Positions 1 to 12,720 of a stretch of 64,000 bases of DNA are shown here, in pieces (positions within the stretch are counted from its first letter, which is position 1; every line of letters starts with the position of its first letter). The notes under the pieces were generated by a model. The model was not told where the DNA came from, did no database searches, and saw only the letters and a list, made by a program, of their open reading frames with translations. This stretch comes from Onchocerca volvulus. Lineage: Eukaryota; Nematoda; Chromadorea; Rhabditida; Onchocercidae. The position numbers and the translations under genes were made by a program. Location: contig HG738137.1 of assembly GCA_000499405.2 (NCBI GenBank), positions 2,790,001-2,854,000 of the forward strand, given 5' to 3'.

Positions 1-1597
1 GACATCTATTAAGATTTTGCACTGATATAGACAAGGCATGTTTTTAAGGACTTTTGGATATTCAAGATTTTGAACAGACGTTTACATTTTAATTTATATA
101 GATTAGCTGAAGCCGGAGACGCGAAAAGTGGTTGTCCCATAGACTAACTGAATCGTTACCTTCCGCGTGGTCGGGTACAGCTAATAAGAATATGAAAAAA
201 GATTATTCAGTAATTATTTATGGCATTTATCCATGTCGTAAATATAGTCTTTTTTCTCTAAATACACCGAAATTTCTTATTATAATTGGATCATAATGAA
301 TCATAAAATTTCAGGATTCTAATGACGATTCCATGAATCGTATCAAGATTTATTGCAATATATTTCATCGTATTGCACTATAAAATTTTTTGAAAAATAA
401 GAGTAGGAGCATGTGTAATATCACTAATTATGGACAAAAATTTGATAGTGATTTTTTTTTTCTAGAAAGTAGTATGGAGTTAAATTATTGAAGAGATCTA
501 AAAATTTTTTACTGACATATCTGAATATTGTTATTTTTTGAATATCATTAATTAATTTCATATTTATAAAATCAATTAATTCTGCACTTTACGATGTGAC
601 GGCTAGCGAAATGCGAAAGTTTTTATAAATGCAAATTTTGTGAATGTATAAAAACTGTCATAAAATTACGAAACTTTTCATTGTTTTATCAGATTGACTA
701 GTTTTTTTAGTTTCAAGCGGTCCGTACTTCACGCTTTTATTTCGGTAGACTGCCCATTGAATGAGGTATATTTGTAAAGACTGATGCTGCTACGTGAAGT
801 ATAATAATTAACAAATTGATTTCAAATTTTCATTATTTTCTAATGAGACGTGAAAATAAATTGTTTAGCAAGAGCAATTAAGAAAATATTTATTGACACT
901 GAGCAAAAGTTTATCGTGCTTAAAGTGGACTGGAAACAGGATTACACTGTGGTATCAAGAAAAGCTTAAATTTCGATTATGATTTTATTAATTTAAATCC
1001 TATAATCAATTATCCGCAGACTTTATTGTAGGTTAAAATTTAATAATTTAATAAGTTAAAAATCAAATTTTTATCAGAAAGATTTTACAAATGGCATACA
1101 TTAGACATTAGACATTCATCATTCATGAAAAAATACGTCATCATCGTAAAGTAGTATAACTAATATTTGTTATCTCAAATGTCAAATACCAGAGGGTGCA
1201 TTTACTGCGTGAATACAATTCACAGTCTATTCGAAACTACATATTTGATAGAAGTTGCTTCAAGTATAAATATGTAAGATCATGTAAGATATGCTGCTCA
1301 ATCAATTCTGAAACTTTTTTAAAAAATTTCTGGGGAATTTAAAATTGAATTTGTATTCATAACAAAGAAATACTTTTTGCTTTTTTTTTGTTAATTTAAT
1401 CACTAAAACTATAAATGAAAGGAAATATAAAAATTAGATGAATATAAAAGAAAATAACTGCGTGATCCATTTTAGGATTATACATCAATTCCTTTATCCT
1501 AATTCTTCTATGAGTAACTATCGTGTTAAATTTTAATCTTTCAAAAAACTTCTTAGAAAGTTTTTTATTACAAAAATGACGAAAAATTATAGAAAAA
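1..1597. other. Upstream intergenic stretch with one possible terminal exon
   Basis: A+T-rich DNA before the phosphatase gene. The only exon-like piece is a short richer-GC island at about 102-185. On the plus strand an acceptor ending at 101 is followed by 15 in-frame codons (ending ..GDAKSGCPID) and a TAA at 145-147. It could be the last exon of a gene that starts left of the window. On the opposite strand the same island offers a GTAACG donor, so the strand is not settled. Nothing else is supported here. Confidence 0.3.
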
Positions 1598-4500
1598 ATG
1601 GCATGTTATCAGCTAACAGAAGAAATTATTGAACATTATATGAGGAATTTAATGAAAGTAGTGGAAACCAATAGTTCATTATTCCCAACATTCGATGAGA
1701 ATGACCTAATTACAGTATGTTAAGATTCTAGAACTCAATTTTATATTATAATATTTTTGAAAAATGCTCAAAAAGTTCGTAACGTTACTAAATCAGCCAG
1801 TCAATTAATTATTTAATACGTTTGTTTATAATCATTGCGCATTTTTGATTTTTCTTTTTTTTTTTTTCTGAATTTACCTTATCTCATTTCAAAGCATTTA
1901 TAGATTTTACACAATGTGCAAAATTTATACGCTGTAGAGCCAATAATGCTGCAATTTGATTTGCCTAAAAAAGGATTAGTTGTTGTTGGTGATTTACATG
2001 GCGATCTTTATTGCTTATTAAATATATTACTCAAAAATGGCTTTCCACCAAATACAAATTACTTATTTTTAGGTTTGTTCAGTTTTCACTTTTTTTTTCG
2101 AAATATTTAAATTCTGTGCAAATTTCAATGTATAAAATTAGCAAAATATGCAAGAAACATAAAGGTTAAAGGTTAAAGAATTTTTAGAAGTAAATATATT
2201 ATAAGGTTAATCAATTAAATTTGCATGCAGTGGTATTTGTATAAATTCCAGGTGATTATGTTGATCGCGGATTATATCAAGTACAATTAATATTATTTAT
2301 ATTTTTGATGAAATTAAGATGGCCAAATTATATTACAACACTAAAGGGCAATCATGAAGATTATCAGTGCGGCAAAGAATATGAATTTTATGATGAAGTC
2401 AGTCAAATTTTCAAATTTTAAGCAAATACTAAAATTAGGTTTCGACCAGAGTTTTCGTAATTTTATTATTATCATTATTCAAAGAATCAAAATTTCTATT
2501 TCCTTTTTACTGATGTACTTTCCAGTGCTTGCGTATGTTTAAACGAGGTCGTCGATGGTATACGCTGATTAATCATGTATTTGATCATATGCCTGTTTGT
2601 GCAATAATTTCTGGTTAGTCTAAAATAGCCATTGCACAATTTAGTTCTGTCAGAAGAACTGAAATAATTTGAAGGGTCATAACATACGTTTATTTAGAAA
2701 GTCATAGATCTGTCCGATATATGATCATTTTCTACTTTTACTGATGCGATACACGAAATAAGACAGTCTTGGAAAAGCCAGTTCAGTTTTTGATAATATT
2801 AGCTTCCATCATTACTACATAACTAATGCCACGTTTTCATCGATTTTCGAAATTAAACAAATCACTCAATAATGCTAATAATCACCATTCGTCAGATCAT
2901 TTTTTTGTTTGTCATGGTGGAATTTCTCAATGGATGACATGCCGAAGCAATATAAGAAATATTCCAAAACCGACATATACAAACGATATGTATTTTATTG
3001 AAGGTGTACTTCTTGCTGATCTTCTTTGGGCTGATCCCGTTCCTCAACAAAAGAAGTATACAATAAATTTATATTTCAACGTTTTCCCATTTATTTTTGA
3101 CAAATTTCATTATTATTTAATATACGCATGGCATTAGATATGTAACATAAAAGAAATTATACACAAATTTTCAGATGGTTCGCTTTAAGTCAACGAAATT
3201 GCGGTTATACATTCAATCGGTATGGCTTAATTCAAGTTCTTCATTCAATGAAACTCACAACTCTAATTCGTGGACATGAATATTATCGCGGTGGTACTGC
3301 TCGGAACTTTGGCGATGATACATGTTACACGGTGCACAGTACTACTGATCAACATGGATTATATGAACCATACAGTAAGTTATTAATTTGGCTGATTCTC
3401 ATTCGGAAATTTTTTTTAATGAAAAAATCGATATTCGCAATGAAAATGATAAAATGTAGAAGAAATCGATGTACTGAGGATTTTGTATGAATACATAATT
3501 TTGATCAGAAAATTCCATAGTAATCATTTTCCAAAGTAAGCATTTTGAAGGTGGAACATTGAAATTGGAAAAAATGGCTGATACTTTTGAAGTATTTGAA
3601 AACAGTGAATTAATACAGCGAAATGGAAACGCTGGACAACTAGCCCGTCAGATTCAAATGGAAATGCAGGATTCTTTCCTTGAGACAGTCATCTCATATA
3701 ATCGTAAGACATGTCATTGGTGCGAACAACCGTATCCACTTTACGTAACGCGTCGTAAACGTTGCTTCACGTATAATGATATATTGGATTACATGATGAA
3801 AAATGGACAGTTCGTATTGTTCGCTGCCAATTTATGCGGAAGACTGTCTTGGAGAGGAACATTTTGGCGAAGTGTTTCAGGTTAGCATATAACGCCTTTC
3901 AAAAGTTATTTCCAAAATGTCATTAATTATGGTGTATTACATAATAATTACAGTATTTTTGGATATCAAATACAATTTTATTACAATACTAGCTATGAAA
4001 AGCAAAAATTGCAATTAATGTAGGGAGAATTTCAAACAGAAACTCTAAACTAAATTATATGAAATAAAATTACGTGAAATTATATAATTTGTAATTTTAT
4101 ATCATTTTCTTAAATTATATGAAATACGCATTGTCATATCAGTAACTTTTCAATTGCTGAATATTTTCCAGTGTTCATAATCTTCCAAATTAAAAGACTA
4201 ATCATTTATTAAATAATATTTCATGTTCAAGTTTATTCTCAAATAGAAATTTTAACCTATAGTAATGAAACGAGCAATCGATTTATTTCCTCTGACACTT
4301 GATATGATTTTTGGAAAACCTGATGATGATGATTTCCCAAGAACTTTCCGTGTTTGTGTATTAGAAGAAGAGTATAAACTAATGGCGAAGGTAGTTAATT
4401 TGTTGAAAAGCAAAAATAAAATTGCTGCTTAATATTTCAGATCATTTCTACTGCTGATTTGGAAAAAAAAAAGTGAAATCAAAATTAGCTTAATATTATT

Positions 4501-5363
4501 GAATGGAAGCATATTTTATAATATTACCAAAGAAAAAATTTTCTGAATTTTTTTTCTCATAAATTTTTGCTTAAATTGATTCAGAAGCAGCATTCAAGTT
4601 ATAAATTGTTGTAAGAATATTAATAGTCTGAATATTCAAATATCAGCTTAATTATAATTGCATACATAAAAAGTTGCTTCTCAAATTTCATTTTTAAAAA
4701 TTAAAGTTTAATAAATTTAAATTAATTCAATGTTACAAATATGTAAGCGAATGAATTGTTGTATTATAGATATATAAAGCAAAAGGAATAGATGTTGAAT
4801 TTCTGATGCCAAAGTTCCAGACCATTTCTGATGCTCACATGGAGCTTCAAACACCTGCTTCGCGATTTCAAAAATTGAAAAAACAAATTAAGCTTGCAAT
4901 GGTATGTAAATTTAGTCGAATACGATAGAGAAAATTAGAAATCTTAATATTTCGTAATTCATGTATTCTTTTATTCATCGAAGGACTAAATGATTCGTTT
5001 TCCATCATATCCAAGTAATTTCAGGGATTGGAACCGCACAAGTTGGAATCAGAATATTTGACGGCAAAGCCTGCTGCTTTACTGCTGTCTTCATCTGGTG
5101 AAGCTGCCGATGTAGATGAATCGGATATTAATGAAGTGGACGTAGATGAAGCTGAGGGACGCACGCTCGATATCGCAACTGGAAGTAATCAACCGGATGA
5201 AGTTGAGGAAGAACCGGATGATCATGTCAGATCAATGCCATCTGATATTATACCATTCGATTCCACGCTTTTTTACCGACGTACAAGGGAACCACCGTTA
5301 GATGACTTTCCAAGCAGTTCAAAATTATTTGACACTCACGACTTCTCCAGAAATCAAGGCTAA
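1598..5363 (+). CDS. PPP-family serine/threonine protein phosphatase, PP1-like, with acidic C-terminal tail
   Basis: Ten exons join in phase to 602 codons plus stop: 1598-1714, 1904-2072, 2252-2397, 2526-2613, 2896-3055, 3175-3374, 3551-3880, 4263-4390, 4770-4901, 5025-5363. The product should hydrolyse phosphoserine/threonine with a two-metal centre. All core PPP motifs are visible: GDLHG (residues 68-72), GDYVDRG (96-102), GNHE (128-131), HGG (180-182) and RGHE (259-262). The last is RAHQ in most PP1-like enzymes, but the metal-binding histidine is kept. The catalytic domain occupies roughly residues 30-330. After it come a basic Cys/Arg-rich segment (exon 7) and an acidic tail rich in Asp/Glu (exon 10). 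The tail makes the protein about twice the length of plain PP1. The start is the first ATG that opens the frame. AATAAA lies at 5452. It resembles the divergent, expanded PP1-like enzymes of nematodes; the subfamily is not identified. The exon 7 acceptor (TTGAAG) is the weakest junction. Confidence 0.88.
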
Positions 5364-8300
5364 CAACAGAAAAGAAACTAAAAGATGACGATGATGAAAT
5401 GAAAGATGTGAAAGAATTATATTTCATGCAATTTGAAAACTAAGAAATTCAAATAAAAACTGAAAGTTTAAATCTAAATTTGCATAATATAAACCAAAAA
5501 ATCGCATTTTTGATTAACAATGTTTATGGCAGGAATCAATTCTAATTGCAAATAAATGAATATTAAAAGTTTCATGAATTTTAATTTTCCGTCAAATTTG
5601 CCAAAGATAATTTTATAAAAATCATATGCTCGTAAGAATAATGGTCAGATCTCGGTCTAAAATGTCGTTGGATTATTCAATTTTATTCCAAAATATTGGA
5701 TTATCCTATTTATTCCAGTTAACTACCAATTAAATTACATCTTAACTAATCAGTTAACCGCATCAATCTATCAGTTTTCAATATTCCTTGATATTATCCA
5801 TTTCATCTTATGCTTTAATGTGTATGTTCAAAGCAATTTTTTATGATACGAAATTGAATTGTCGTTAATAGAGAATATCAAAAAATAGCGATAATGAATT
5901 AGAAATTTTTCTAAGTCAAAATTAATTCTGGCAACTGAAATGTGGTTTAAAAACTTGTAATCAAATTTAATATCGATACTAAGATACTTTTTAGGATTTG
6001 TAGCGCTCTTATACCGATAAATATAAAAATCAAATCCTAGCTCATTATTTCCACTTAGTTTTTTATCGAGATCAAATTGAATATGATAACTTTTGCCATT
6101 CCTCACTTCTTTTAGATACTTTCTACTATCAATAATTTACCAAAGCTGCCTGTTAGCTACATTGAATAATATCATCATTTGCTTGTTATCATAAACTAAA
6201 AAAAACTCGATTGAAGTAAAATTTCGGAGAAGAGAGTTCTGATATTATCATATGTTTGCAGGACAAACTTCAAGCCAGAAAAATCAATAATTCAATAATC
6301 AAAAATTACAGTATGGGAAATTGCAAACGATTTTGCAAAGAGGGAATTCAAGTAGTAGTTTTTTGAATGAAGTTTATAGTGCATACATCAAATTCTATTT
6401 ATTCTCAATTTTGATTGAATCAGCATAGTTTAAACCAATTCACCGAAAAAATGGAATACTACCAAAACCTTCTGAGATTTAGCTTCTAGAAATATTTTTT
6501 TTATGTTACAAGTTAGAGTGGAAATTATTGGAATCAAAAGTTTATGTCATAAATTATTTTAAAATACAAAATTTAATTCCTGAATATTTTTCAACAATGC
6601 AAACTGTCATTTCACTAGCTTATTGATTCATAGAAAATCATTGAGCATATTTTTTTTTTTACGGTACATATAGGAAGTATATCCATACGCACACTTATAT
6701 CATTCACAAGAAAAATTTTTGAAAATAATAAAATGTCAGCTGTATTCGGAAAGTTTTGTGACCATTATAAATTTGAAGTCAACAAATCTAATTGAAGTCA
6801 ATAAATCTGATCAATAAGAAGAGGATAATGATTTCCAAAATTATTAAAATTCTTACGGCCATTTTTGAGTAAAAATAAGAAATACTGATTATTTCAACGA
6901 AATATTATTAAAAATAGAAAAATATTACTCATTTATCTATTGCCTTCTTTTCATTTAATAAAACTAAGATAAAAAGATAGATAGTTCAGAACTTATTGGT
7001 TCGTCTTTCTGATATATCCTATTTGTTCGTTGCTTTTTGAACTGATAAAAGGAAATCTTGAAATCTTTGATTATTCTGACAGAAATATTACAAATTTCTT
7101 ACACGAAATTAAAAATGTGAAAAATTGAAAAAAATTTATTAAATGATATTTGAATGTCTCGTATTACAAAATTGATTTCGTTGTAAAATTCAATATTCAT
7201 GTCAAATGATTTCTAAGATTGACAATAAAATTTTTAAACCAATTTCTACTGAAATAAAAGTTGATAAAATTACCAATCAATCAATCATGATTTTTTAACA
7301 TCTCAGACACATCTTTTTGGATATAGGCAAATTACGGATTTGTAATTAAATTTCAAAATGTCCATGACGTTACAAAAAAACTATACATTACAACTACAAT
7401 ATTTATAAGTATCTTGATTTATTTGACAAATAATCTCTAAACTCCGAAAAACTACATAACATAGAAATTTTTTGCTCTTTATAACTAGCGATTTTCTCAG
7501 AAATTATCGAAGAAAATTGTTAAAATATTTGGATTTTTTTTTTTTCGATTATTCAGTATATTCTTTCCTTTCGATGATGGCTTAATCAACTATGCCGATT
7601 TTTTTATCAATTCAATTCACTTGCCAAATATTACAATTCGCTAAATTATGAATAAAAAATCAGTGATTATTTTTTTTTACTACGAAAAGTATTATTTAAT
7701 TTTGCTTGGAGAATTCGAAAATTTGTTTATTTAAAATTTTTTGTTTAAAATGTACTTCATGATATTCTTGCGGAATATTTGAAAATATAAAAAATTCTTC
7801 GGCAACCCTTATTTTTAAACATTCAATATTTTTAAAGATAACAGTATAATTTTCTTACATTTCCAATTACAATCAGATTCGTTAATTTGATTTTTCATTT
7901 GAAATATTGAAGGAATTTTAAAATTTTCACAAATTGTAAATCTCAATATTTTCTCCAATCTGTTTACCTTTAATATGCACATATAACAAAATCAGAAAAT
8001 TAAATTTTATAATAATTTTTTCAAACTATTAGAAATATCAAAGAGGAAAATAAATGTAAACAGAAATATGCTGCAATATCCTTAATAGATAAGGTCAATG
8101 TCGAAGAAATAAAAGCTATTCAATAAAATGACAATAGTCGAAGTAATCGTAGTACTTCTTTCTATTTTTGTATTGTTATTTACTTTTTTTTTTGAAAATT
8201 TTCATTAAAATGTAAATTTTTTTTTCTATTTGAAATTGTTTTATTTGGAAAATAAGAAAAGCTCTTTTGTCAATCTTTTCAGTAATGTGAATCAGTCGAA

Positions 8301-8473
8301 AAACTTTCGGATTTTGCATTTATTTGCAAAATTGTTTCCGTTATTTTGGTACAGATGATTTTGTTGCATAATGAAGTTCATGATATGATAAATTTTGTTT
8401 GCAGCAATTATGGCATGCAATGAATTGATGAATATCGATTATGCAATTGATAATTTAGATTTCTATTTGATAG
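5364..8473. other. Gene-poor intergenic stretch
   Basis: Begins with the 3' end of the phosphatase gene (AATAAA at 5452-5457). The rest is A+T-rich with short T and A tracts. A 92-codon minus-strand frame at 5828-6106 has biased A+T-driven composition (Asp, Lys, Ile, Tyr), no flanking splice sites and no recognisable motif, so I do not call it a gene. I see no RNA gene or repeat of note. Confidence 0.6.
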
Positions 8474-8587
8474 GAGGGAAATTATCTGAAGTTTTATTTG
8501 CATTGGGAATTGATAGAATTTGATGAAGTTTCGGAAGAGCCGTTCGTCGAACACCGACCAGAGCAAAGGATTGAGTGTCCCGATTGA
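8474..8587 (+). CDS. Possible orphan terminal exon, unknown protein
   Basis: A GC-richer island inside A+T-rich DNA. After an acceptor-like TTTGATAG ending at 8473, a frame runs 37 codons to TGA (8585-8587), with a hydrophilic acidic composition and the C-terminal residues RIECPD. A second acceptor-like TTTGCAG near 8405 leads into a different frame that is also open through part of this island. The opposite strand is open too. No family is recognised and no partner exon was found. It could be a lone last exon, an alternative exon, or conserved non-coding DNA. Confidence 0.25.
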   Translation, partial: EGNYLKFYLHWELIEFDEVSEEPFVEHRPEQRIECPD

Positions 8588-9364
8588 TCAGCTCGAATTC
8601 AACCCAAGAAATTAGCTATTTAAATACCTTTTTTTCAACTTCATAAGGGAAATTAGCTCAAATTATATCGTTTGTCTATTAAATTGTTGTAAGAACCTTT
8701 TTATGGTGAAGTTATTTATTCCATGTCATCATGGCAATGCATAATATATAATATTTAATTATAGCGTAAACATCAATGGTTTGCATATACAAAGATTTTT
8801 GATTATTTTGTCATACCTATATTCTAAAAAATATTTCGGTTTTCCCGACAATTTATGCTTATCTTTGTCATCATCAATTGATCTTAAAAATAGAAATGAA
8901 TAAATTTAAATTATATAAGTACTTTCAAGTTATATGAAAGATTGATTGATAAACGAGGATTCTATGAATTTAACTTAGTAAGACTTATAAATATTCAGAG
9001 ACAAAAGGAAATTAACATAAATTATATTTTTATCTATTAAATCGTTAATTTAAAAGTTTCATTTCAATTTCAAAAAAAGAACGAAATTTTTCTGATTGAT
9101 CAAGCTATTAAATATATTTTTTACAAAAAAAAAACACCGAATTTTCTTGTTTTTCTTTCCAGGAAATAATGGAAAATTTTAAATTACCAAATGATATAAG
9201 AAACTAACTATTTTAAACTTCTTTTTGAAACTTCACAAACAAATAAATGAAAATTCAGCAATTGTTTGATGACAGCTTATTTTGAATGCAGCTGAAAATG
9301 TTATTCATTCATCATTAACCAAATTTGACAAATTTCGTCGTCTCTATCATTTTTTTTTTCAGGA
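8588..9364. other. Intergenic, nothing recognised
   Basis: A+T-rich DNA without a supported gene, RNA or repeat. It ends in a strong TTTTTTTTCAG acceptor-like sequence (to 9362) that leads into the next entry. Confidence 0.6.
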
Positions 9365-9499
9365 ATGCATAACTCGATCAACAAAAATTCCGATTTTAAA
9401 ACCTTTCATCCATCTTCTTTTCAAAAAAAGTCTGTCGACAATGAACTTGTTGCCAGTTTTGCCATACAATATCGAACATTTTTCACTTTTTTCTCTTAA
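9365..9499 (+). CDS. Possible small exon or micro-ORF of 44 codons, unknown
   Basis: A polypyrimidine tract and CAG end at 9362, followed two bases later by an ATG and 44 sense codons to TAA (9497-9499). The predicted peptide is hydrophilic (rich in Asn, Lys, Ser, Phe). A different frame through the same bases is open over 100 codons (9282-9584), but it lacks an ATG at its start and is more hydrophobic. Either frame could be used if this is an exon of an unseen gene; chance is also possible. No homology is recognised. Confidence 0.2.
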   Translation: MHNSINKNSDFKTFHPSSFQKKSVDNELVASFAIQYRTFFTFFS

Positions 9500-9583
9500 A
9501 GTTATGAATGATGTGTTACCTTTTCGAAATTCTATAAACTATAATTATATTTTAATACGAACATATCATGAAATGCTTATATA

Positions 9584-9795
9584 AAAATATCGAATATATA
9601 ATGATACATCTATGAAAATGTGGAAAATATTATGATACGATTACAAAACATGAAATACGTAAAACGCTTTTGTAAATATTGAATACGTAATGGTAAACAA
9701 ACAAAAATATTGGTGATATTATAATACGCCAGGAAAAACATCGAATACGTCATGATACGTATATGAAAATATGGAATATGTCATGATATGTCTGC
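9584..9795. repeat. Degenerate 30-bp tandem repeat (minisatellite), about 7 units
   Basis: An anchor resembling GAATACGTnATGATAC recurs near 9591, 9621, 9651, 9680, 9711, 9741 and 9772, a spacing of 29-31 bases. Each anchor is preceded by an A-rich AAAAATAT-like block. Units differ at many positions, so this is an old array. It stops at a CTGCTCGAG near 9791. Confidence 0.7.
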
Positions 9796-10566
9796 TCGAG
9801 TAGTATCAAGGAGTTATAAAATATTGTAACAATGACCCAATCATCAATTTAACACTTCTTATTCTTATCACTGCTATAACAGTATCAGAATTTCGAAAAA
9901 ATCAAAAAAACACTATAATGAATTTGATTCAAACGCAAAGAATTACAAAAATCTCTTAATATATGAAAATATATAGAAAGTATCAATAGCTATGTTACAA
10001 ACTTTTTGGTTCAACAAAGTAATTTAAAATTTGAATTATAAAAAACAAATATTTGATACAATGCATTTACATATATATATAAGAATTTATAATACATAAA
10101 TACTAAAATACAGGATGAATACGAGCAAATTCAATCAAATCTTGAAAAAATAACATCTTTTGTCCGTCTGATTCTCTTTTTTTCAAATACTTTTTTCTTT
10201 TTTTAAAAATTAACATCAAATTTCTTACAATGAATAGATTCCAAAATTTTTCAAAATTTTGTTTTTCTTTTGTTTGGATTGCTTAATCATTCAACTGGAC
10301 ATAATTCATAGCGATTCTGTATCGAATGACGACTCTTGGCATTGCTCAATTGCAAGAAATTGATAATTTCAACTAAGAAATATCAAAAATTCAATTAAAC
10401 TTAACGAGTATATGAATTTTTGATGTTAAAAATTAACTAAAAAATTAGAAACAAATTGAATTTTTAAAATGTTATCTGATTTTGATCAAAATTTAGGAAT
10501 TTTTTCTTTGATTTTATCAGTTCTGAAAAAATTGAAGCGAAACTTCGGCAAGAATTTAATCAAATT
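9796..10566. other. Intergenic, nothing recognised
   Basis: A+T-rich sequence between the 30-bp repeat and the 3' end of the small membrane-protein gene. It holds short A/T runs and a small (TA)n stretch near 10071-10080. No gene or RNA is supported. Confidence 0.6.
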
Positions 10567-11620
10567 TCATTTATATCTCATTTTCTGTCCATTTACCTTT
10601 GATTGCCGTATGATATAATGATGATAAACAATTTTATGAATACATTTCGCAAATAAAAAAAGCAATGATGCAATTATAACGATCCCTGCGACAACCAAAA
10701 GAACGATTATTGTTATGAGTGAAGGTAAACTCTCACATTTCTGATAAGCTGCAGTCTAAATGAAATTATTTTCATTTCTATGCTGCGAATTTTTCAAAAA
10801 TCAAACGTAATAAGTTTCTAGAAAACTGAAGATGAAAAAAAAGTTTTTCAATCAATTAAAAAATTTAGTATCAAATTTGGAAATATAACAAAAAAGGCTT
10901 GAAAAAACTCAAAAAAGCCTTACTTCTACTTTGTTTTTCAATGAGATTTTTTGTAATAAGAAGAATTTATTGCTAATACTTTTCTAGTTTTTTCGAACAT
11001 TAATTACAAATTAAACTCACTGCAACAGCATTGAAATTTTCATTTCCTTTTGAAAAACGATCTTCGAATGATCCGAAAGTTTTTTCACCCTGAGCAGCAA
11101 TCTTATTTATATGATCTTTCACCTGAAGCGCAAAAGTTACTTCATTATAACAATTATCTGCATATAATAAACAAAATTAATTTTATAAAAGAATAATTAA
11201 TCAGAGAACACGAGAATCTTCTGGAATTCCAAAAATGCTTTAACTGACCATTAAAGGAGAGGAAAAAAGGTTAAAAAAAGTTAACGATTTTTGAAATTAA
11301 AAATAAGATGGTAGTATATATTAGTATCTTTGACAATTTAGGACAGCAAAATCTTCTTTTTTTATTTTTCTTTCACTTTCAAAAGCATAACAGTGAATTT
11401 CGGGAATTAAAAATTACTTTTTTTTTTTTAAATCAAAAATTGGAATTTATTTTGAGTATATTTGAATATTTAAATCAATAATTTAACAACGTAAATTATA
11501 TTTCTATTATTATATTATACAAATAAATATACTTACGGAAACGATAAATTCACCAATTAAACGTTCGATCCATTCCACTTGATCGATAACCGTATTCAGA
11601 GTAGCGTTGTTCGAAAACAT
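10567..11620 (-). CDS. Small single-pass membrane protein, family unknown (124 aa)
   Basis: Three minus-strand exons join without phase breaks: 11537-11620, 11021-11122 and 10567-10755 (28+34+62 residues plus stop). Donors are GTAAGT and GTGAGT; acceptors are CTTCAG and CATTTAG. The ATG at 11618-11620 is the first one downstream of an ATTTCAG at about 11700, which could be a trans-splice acceptor, and the upstream frame has a stop. Residues 1-66 are hydrophilic and predicted helical, with a possible N-glycosylation site (NAT at 5-7). A strongly hydrophobic segment follows (about residues 75-98, rich in Val, Ile, Leu), then a basic tail ending QKMRYK. There is no signal peptide, so the N-terminus may be outside (type III) or the protein tail-anchored-like. 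No family recognised. Confidence 0.65.
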
Positions 11621-12537
11621 TGTATGATAATTAATTGGAGTGGCAGTTGTTGCAAATACTTCAAGATAAAGTTAGACAAATAAGTAAACAATGATAACCT
11701 GAAATATGCAAAAGATATTGAAAATTACAAAAAAAAAAGAAAAAAAAATCAATAATCGGGAAAAAAAATGATTTCGAATATTTTTGTATCAAATATTCGC
11801 ATAAATTTTAAATGCATAACATAAAAACTAGTCTAAAGTAATTCCCTTTTTTTCTTAATTTCAGATAAAAATATATTATATTGATAAAAGCATGCAAATA
11901 TTCATGTAGACGAGTAAATCATTGAAAAACGATGGAAAAACGATTTTCGTAAATATTTAAGTTATCGAATTGAATAATGTTCCGATGTAAAATTTGCAGT
12001 GCTATGATTCAAATTATTATAGAATTTCTAATTTATGGGAAATTTCTAGATAAGCCGGAAAGTATGTATACATTCAGTTGCATGTTAACGACATTCAAAT
12101 TATAAATAATATTTCAAGAAAAAACAATTTTAGTTCCGGAGAGAACATCGTTAACTGGATCAATGTAATGGAGAATGACAGACAGAAATATGAAGCATAA
12201 ATTTCCATACTTGAATTGATGTAACTGAAAAATATCAGAAATCTGTATTGATTTGAAAAATTTTGATACCCGAAGAGTTATGCAATGAGAATTTCAGCTA
12301 ATTTCAACTTAATTTCATAGATGTAAGTGGAAAATAAACCGGAATAGATCCGAAATGAAGAAATAATTTGGAAAAAGAACAACGATTACACATCAACCAA
12401 TGATATGCCTGTCATTTTTCAACAATCTTCAATTAATAAAAAGAAAAAAGGATGGAGAGAAAGAGCGAGAAAAGAAGAAAAAAGAGAAGTACTATCTATT
12501 TAATTTAAATTAAACTAAATTTAAAAAGTATCATTTG
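11621..12537. other. Gene-poor stretch with purine-rich tract
   Basis: The upstream side of the small membrane-protein gene, so its promoter should lie here; ATTTCAG near 11700 (minus strand) is a candidate trans-splice site. Around 12436-12490 the plus strand is almost pure A/G. No gene is supported. Confidence 0.5.
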
Positions 12538-12720
12538 TTAGCTTTCTGACGATATTTTCCAATCCCGTAACAACCGAAATGCAGCAGCATCGTTATCGTA
12601 TCGCGCTGATACTGTCACTGATGATGATGATGATAATAATAATGATGGTAAGATGATGAAGCTGATGATAACGATGATGACGATGATGATGACGACTGAG
12701 TAATGTTTCCTGCATTGCAC
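12538..12720. other. GAT/ATC triplet-repeat island, possible exon on either strand
   Basis: On the plus strand a TTTGTTAG acceptor-like site ends at 12540, and a GC-richer open stretch runs to a GTAAGA donor near 12648, encoding an Asp/Asn run after a Ser/Arg/Ala-rich part. On the minus strand an ATG-initiated frame of 60 codons reads the same triplets as an Ile/Val/Leu hydrophobic run followed by Ser5 and a polar C-terminus ending KISSES. The hydrophobic look comes from the triplet repeat, so a membrane protein is doubtful. The plus-strand exon is slightly better supported by its splice sites. Confidence 0.3.
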
